A program made the position numbers and the translations under genes. Below are positions 63,710 to 64,000 of a stretch of 64,000 nt of DNA, piece after piece. Source of the DNA: Burkholderia mayonis (lineage in GTDB: Bacteria > Pseudomonadota > Gammaproteobacteria > Burkholderiales > Burkholderiaceae); contig NZ_CP013386.1 of NCBI RefSeq assembly GCF_001523745.2, positions 2,604,001 to 2,668,000 of the forward strand. Direction: 5' to 3'. The notes under the pieces were generated by a model. That model was given only the letters and a program-made list of their open reading frames with translations. It was not told the origin of the DNA and searched no databases. Every line of letters begins with the position of its first letter. The first letter of the stretch is position 1.

Positions 63710-64000
63710 CGCGTGGTTTCCTGCGCAGTCCGTTCGTCGAGCGCAGGATCATAGGCGAGCGCGCGGCGGACAGGCAAGCAGGACGGCCGCGCGGACGGGT
63801 GGCGAGCGTCGAGCGATGATCGCCGGATCGGGCGCATCGACCGGACGGACGATCGGTCGGTCGATTGAATAACCCGGTCGACGCCAGCCCCATTCGTCCG
63901 CCCTCCCGATGCCGGTTCGGAATGGCGGCGGCGCCCCCCGCCTTACCGCGGATGTCGAAGATGCCGAGGATGCCGCGCAGCGCAAACTTTTCCGCGCCGG
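63710..64000. other. right edge, no gene supported
   Basis: Upstream region of the binding-protein gene. A minus-strand frame from 64000 to about 63890 (GAEKFALRGILGIFDIRG) is open and might be the end of another gene entering from the right, but it is too short to name. Confidence 0.35.

Noticed and set aside
63749..63985. 78-codon minus-strand open frame at the right edge
   Set aside because: No ribosome binding site or family; the sequence upstream of the binding-protein gene is probably promoter DNA.

Overview
The window is a GC-rich chromosomal stretch of a Burkholderia species, most likely of the B. pseudomallei/thailandensis group. The evidence is the codon and base composition, a complete rrn operon with Ile and Ala spacer tRNAs, an nuoA-N operon followed by DUF2818 and NUDIX genes, and many genes typical of Burkholderiales (DUF2863, DUF1178, YaaA, an energy-coupling-factor type permease). 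Species is inferred from gene recognition only.

Region 1 (1-8.2 kb) holds unrelated single genes: a retropepsin-like protease, a sulfonate-type ABC binding protein, a short DUF4096/IS5-like protein, serA (phosphoglycerate dehydrogenase), an AraC regulator and a membrane fatty-acid desaturase. Region 2 (8.2-17.0 kb) is an insertion-sequence landing zone. It holds an M24 peptidase remnant, an 826-bp IS5/IS427-group element needing a -1 frameshift, a degenerate stretch, an intact M24 peptidase, a complete 3366-bp IS21-family element (37-bp inverted repeats, 6-bp target duplication, istA/istB plus a Cys-rich N-terminal extension and a small coupled third gene), a transposase remnant, and an IS66 deletion derivative whose tnpA and tnpC are fused in frame. 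Region 3 (17.0-22.7 kb) is the rrn operon on the minus strand, with promoter, boxA sites and terminator visible.

Region 4 (23-41.6 kb) is housekeeping and fatty-acid/acyl-CoA metabolism. Left to right it holds DUF2863, a LuxR-type regulator, a CbiM-like permease, a secreted Lys-rich protein, an M14 carboxypeptidase, YaaA, a PIN protein with a large insertion and an aminotransferase. A plus-strand run of enoyl-CoA hydratase, histidine phosphatase, APH-like kinase and acyl-CoA dehydrogenase resembles a split ACAD11 / LvaA-LvaC 4-hydroxyacyl-CoA module. A minus-strand run has two acyl-CoA dehydrogenases followed by two MaoC hydratases.

Region 5 (41.6-62.4 kb, all minus strand) reads, in transcription order, rpsO-terminator-pnp, a quinone oxidoreductase, tpiA, secG, tRNA-Leu(GAG), then nuoABCDEFGHIJKLMN (respiratory complex I), DUF2818 and an ADP-ribose-pyrophosphatase-type NUDIX hydrolase. 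The window ends with a branched-chain amino-acid-type ABC binding protein.

No wholly new defence or biosynthetic system was found. The most worthwhile leads are the four-part IS21 element, the IS66 fusion derivative, the split ACAD11-like module and the PIN domain with an intrinsically disordered insertion.
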